Below are positions 6,429-8,615 of a stretch of DNA of 8,615 bases, in pieces. A model generated the notes under the pieces. That model was not told where the DNA came from. It worked only from the letters and a program-made list of their open reading frames with translations, and ran no database searches. This DNA comes from Candidatus Rokuibacteriota bacterium (lineage in GTDB: Bacteria; Methylomirabilota; Methylomirabilia; Rokubacteriales; CSP1-6), in the NCBI GenBank assembly GCA_016201645.1, contig JACQCL010000038.1, positions 1-8,615 of the forward strand, read 5' to 3'. Made by a program: the position numbers and the translations under genes. How positions within the stretch are numbered: the stretch's first letter is position 1; each line of letters starts with the position of its first letter.

Positions 6429-6833
6429 CTAGACCGCCGCCCTGATGTGTTCCCGCACGAACCGGACGATGTCCTGAGTGGACGTGCCGGGGGTGAACAG
6501 CTCTCGGACGCCCAGCGCCTTGAGGGCGGCGACGTCGTCGGGGGGAATGACTCCTCCACCAAAGACCACGATGTCGTCGGCACCTTTCTCCTTGAGCAGC
6601 GCCAGGATCTGCTTGAAGAGATGGTTGTGGGCGCCGGACAGCACGCTGAGCCCGATAGCGTCCACGTCCTCCTGGATCGCCGTGGCCACGACCTGCTCCG
6701 GCGTCTGGTGGAGACCCGTGTAGATCACCTCGAACCCCGCATCCCGGAGGGCGCGCGCGACGATCTTGGCCCCCCGATCGTGCCCATCCAACCCCGGCTT
6801 GGCAATCAGCACTCGCACCTTACGCTCGGCCAT
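6429..6833 (-). CDS. Cobalamin-binding small subunit of an acyl-CoA mutase (methylmalonyl-/isobutyryl-CoA mutase type)
   Basis: This 134-residue, stand-alone B12-binding domain would form the holo-mutase with the large subunit two genes upstream. It carries the base-off/His-on signature: Lys12, Asp16 and His18 in AKPGLDGHDRG correspond to the Lys-Asp-His triad of methylmalonyl-CoA mutase, with His18 as the lower cobalt ligand. SVLSGAH (63-69), FGGGVIP (91-97) and FTPGT (113-117) line the nucleotide-loop pocket. The length matches separate small subunits such as IcmB and the split archaeal and bacterial mutases. ATG 6833 is preceded by GAGGT seven bases upstream, which overlaps the TAG stop of the HIT gene. 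Which substrate it serves depends on the large subunit. No G-protein chaperone (MeaB-type) or epimerase gene follows in this window. Confidence 0.94.
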   Translation of the reverse strand: MAERKVRVLIAKPGLDGHDRGAKIVARALRDAGFEVIYTGLHQTPEQVVATAIQEDVDAIGLSVLSGAHNHLFKQILALLKEKGADDIVVFGGGVIPPDDVAALKALGVRELFTPGTSTQDIVRFVREHIRAAV

Positions 6834-6838
6834 TTGGT

Positions 6839-7249
6839 CTACCTCAACACCGCGCGGATCCGCTCCCCGTTCATGCCGATCTGCTGCTTGTCGCCGGGCA
6901 CCAATTTCCAGTCAAAGCCTTTGCCATCGTTGGTGAAGCGCGGGATGACGTGAAAGTGGAAGTGGGGGACGGACTGGAAGGCCGCGGCGCCATTGGCCTG
7001 GAGGATGTTGACCCCATCGGCCTGCACCGCACCTTTCACCGCGCTCGCCACCTTCTTCGTCGTCGCGACGGCCGCCTGGAGGTCCAGGACCTCGACCTCG
7101 AAGATCGTGGCGGCGTGGCCCTTGGTGATCACCAGGCAGTGACCCGGGTTCAGCGGGTTGATGTCCATGAAGGCCAGGGTCCTCGAGTCCTCATAGATCT
7201 TGAACGAGGGGATCTGCCCGTCCCGGATCTTGCAGAAGACACAGTCCAT
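6839..7249 (-). CDS. HIT-family (histidine triad) nucleotide-binding protein
   Basis: This 136-residue cytoplasmic protein belongs to the histidine triad superfamily, whose Hint-type members hydrolyse AMP-linked phosphoramidates and related adenylates. The triad is HFHFHVI with His96, His98 and His100; His98 would be the nucleophile. CVFC (Cys3, Cys6) with His45 and the triad region suggest the zinc site seen in many bacterial HIT proteins. The start is set at ATG 7249, because AGGAGG (7260-7255) lies five bases before it. The upstream in-frame GTG at 7255 overlaps that Shine-Dalgarno sequence and is unlikely. The TAG stop of the mutase large subunit (7261-7259) overlaps the AGGAGG, and five bases separate this gene from the cobalamin-subunit gene, so the three are cotranscribed. 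Its substrate and any link to the mutase are unknown. Confidence 0.93.
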   Translation of the reverse strand: MDCVFCKIRDGQIPSFKIYEDSRTLAFMDINPLNPGHCLVITKGHAATIFEVEVLDLQAAVATTKKVASAVKGAVQADGVNILQANGAAAFQSVPHFHFHVIPRFTNDGKGFDWKLVPGDKQQIGMNGERIRAVLR

Positions 7250-7261
7250 TCCCACCTCCTA
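7250..7261 (-). promoter_or_regulatory. Strong Shine-Dalgarno sequence of the HIT gene, overlapping the mutase stop codon
   Basis: The minus strand reads TAGGAGGTGGGA and then ATG. The TAG is the stop of the mutase large subunit, AGGAGG is a full anti-16S match, and the spacing to ATG 7249 is five bases. This decides the HIT start and points to coupled termination and reinitiation. Confidence 0.8.
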
Positions 7262-8615
7262 AAAGATAATGGGTTCCCGGTAGAGGCCGAACACCTGCCG
7301 GTACACGTCCGAGATCTCACCTAGGCTCACGTAGTCCTTGACCGCATCGATGAGCACCGGCATGAGGTTCCGGCCGTTGCGACACGTCTCGGCCACCTGC
7401 TTCACCCGGCGCTCAACCTTTGACTGATCGCGCGAGGCCTTGAGGCGCCTGACTTTTTCGACCTGTTCCAGCTCCACGGTCTCGTCGATCTTGAGGTACT
7501 GGATCGGCTTCTCATTCGCCACAACGTACTTGTTCACCCCCACGACGGTCTTTTCGCCCCGGTCCTCCATGAGCTGGTACCGGTAGGCCGCGTCGGCGAT
7601 CTCCCGCTGAGGATACCCCAGGTCTATCGCGCGGATGATTCCTCCCAGCTCGTCGATCTTCCGGATGTACGTCCAGGCGCCCTCTTCCATCCGATCGGTC
7701 AGCGCCTCCAGGTAGTACGAACCGCCCAAGGGATCAATGCTCAACGGCACCCCGCTCTCCTCGGCGATGATCTGCTGGGTCCGGAGGGCGACCGTCACCG
7801 CCTCCTCGGTGGGCAGGGCCCAAGTCTCGTCGTAGGAGTTGGTGTGCAGGGACTGCGCGCCACCCAGCACCGCGGCGAGGGCCTGAAGGGCGACGCGGGC
7901 GATGTTGTTCAACGGCTGCTGGGCCGTCGCCGACACTCCGGCGGTCTGCGTGTGGGTGCGCAGACGCATGGACTCCGGGCGCTTCGCGCCGAAGCGCTCC
8001 CGCATGACGGTGGCCCAGATGCGACGCGCAGCCCGGAGCTTGGCAATCTCCTCGAAGAAGTCGTTATGGATGTCGAAGAAGAAAGAGAGGCGCGGCGCAA
8101 AGGCATCCACGTCGAGACCTCGGTTCATCGCGGCCTGGACATAGCCGATGCCGTCCGCCAGCGTAAATGCAAGCTCCTGAACCGCGGTGCTGCCGGCCTC
8201 CCGGATGTGATAGCCGGAGATCGAGACCGGGTTGAACTTGGGAACATGTTTGGCGGTGAATTCGATCATGTCCACGACGATGCGGACCGCGGGCTCGGGA
8301 GGGCAGATCCACTCCTTCTGGGCGATGAACTCCTTCAGCATGTCGTTCTGCATCGTCCCGCCGACGCGATCCCAGCCGATCCCCTTCTTGTCCGCCACGG
8401 CAAGGTACATCGCCAGCGCGATGGAGGCCGTGCAGTTGATGGTCATCGAGGTCGTGACGTCGCCGAGCGGGATTCCGTCAAAGAGCGTTTCCATGTCGGC
8501 GAGGGTTGAAATCGAGACGCCCTCTTTGCCGACCTCCACTCGGGCCCGCGGGTGGTCAGCGTCGTAGCCCATGAGGGCGGGCATGTCGAAGGCCGTCGAG
8601 AGGCCGGTCTGCCCC
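7259..8615 (-). CDS. B12-dependent acyl-CoA mutase large subunit, likely isobutyryl-CoA-mutase-like (5' end outside window)
   Basis: The visible 451 residues are the TIM-barrel substrate subunit of a methylmalonyl-CoA mutase family enzyme; about 100 N-terminal residues lie beyond the right edge. The frame is open from GQTGLSTAFDMPALMG at the edge to the TAG at 7261-7259. Family landmarks are QNDMLKEF, SISGYHIREAG (the Tyr-His pair equals Tyr243-His244 of Propionibacterium methylmalonyl-CoA mutase), FAPRLSFFF, RTHTQTAG and SLHTNSYDETWALP. Exactly 37 residues before that His, the enzyme has Gln in AQKEW (codon 8320-8318), where methylmalonyl-CoA mutase has Arg207 binding the substrate carboxylate. 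Streptomyces IcmA has Gln at this site. The Ala in LSTAFD (codon 8593-8591) argues against 2-hydroxyisobutyryl-CoA mutase, which has Asp there. It has no C-terminal B12 domain; that is supplied by the gene at 6429-6833. Databases would probably name it methylmalonyl-CoA mutase. Confidence 0.93.
   Translation of the reverse strand, partial: GQTGLSTAFDMPALMGYDADHPRARVEVGKEGVSISTLADMETLFDGIPLGDVTTSMTINCTASIALAMYLAVADKKGIGWDRVGGTMQNDMLKEFIAQKEWICPPEPAVRIVVDMIEFTAKHVPKFNPVSISGYHIREAGSTAVQELAFTLADGIGYVQAAMNRGLDVDAFAPRLSFFFDIHNDFFEEIAKLRAARRIWATVMRERFGAKRPESMRLRTHTQTAGVSATAQQPLNNIARVALQALAAVLGGAQSLHTNSYDETWALPTEEAVTVALRTQQIIAEESGVPLSIDPLGGSYYLEALTDRMEEGAWTYIRKIDELGGIIRAIDLGYPQREIADAAYRYQLMEDRGEKTVVGVNKYVVANEKPIQYLKIDETVELEQVEKVRRLKASRDQSKVERRVKQVAETCRNGRNLMPVLIDAVKDYVSLGEISDVYRQVFGLYREPIIF

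Overview
This window reads as part of the chromosome of a GC-rich bacterium. Every supported gene lies on the minus strand, so transcription runs from high to low coordinates. Third codon positions are strongly GC-biased throughout. I see no mobile element, tRNA, rRNA or CRISPR array. The gene content is acyl-CoA mutase, acyl-CoA dehydrogenase, CoA-transferase and a Liv-type ABC transporter with an embedded acyl-CoA ligase. That mix is typical of heterotrophic, organic-acid-degrading soil or sediment bacteria (Rokubacteria/NC10-like, deltaproteobacteria or similar). The lineage is a guess from content and composition, not something I can prove.

Region 1 (8615 to 6429) is a three-gene cluster: the large subunit of a B12-dependent acyl-CoA mutase (5' end outside the window), a HIT-family protein, and the separate cobalamin-binding mutase subunit. 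Junctions are very tight. The stop codon of the large subunit lies inside the Shine-Dalgarno sequence of the HIT gene, and the HIT stop lies just beside that of the next gene. The large subunit would be labelled methylmalonyl-CoA mutase by similarity. However, it has Gln where methylmalonyl-CoA mutase has the substrate-carboxylate-binding Arg207, so an isobutyryl-CoA-mutase-type enzyme is more likely.

Region 2 (6428 to 4976) begins with a 304-base noncoding stretch rich in GC inverted repeats, including a perfect 14-bp palindrome next to the ribosome binding site. It is followed by a complete acyl-CoA dehydrogenase gene with all catalytic signatures.

Region 3 (4975 to 1) begins with a 162-base gap carrying a good sigma70-type promoter (TTGACA, 17 bp, TAGACT). 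It then runs as one tightly coupled operon: glutaconate-CoA-transferase-like subunits A and B, livG (ABC ATPase), a long-chain-type acyl-CoA ligase, and livH (permease, running off the left edge). Consecutive genes overlap by 1 to 23 bases.

Taken together the genes suggest uptake of a carboxylic acid by a Liv-type transporter, activation by the ligase or the CoA-transferase, oxidation by the dehydrogenase, and carbon-skeleton rearrangement by the mutase. The actual substrate cannot be read from the sequence.
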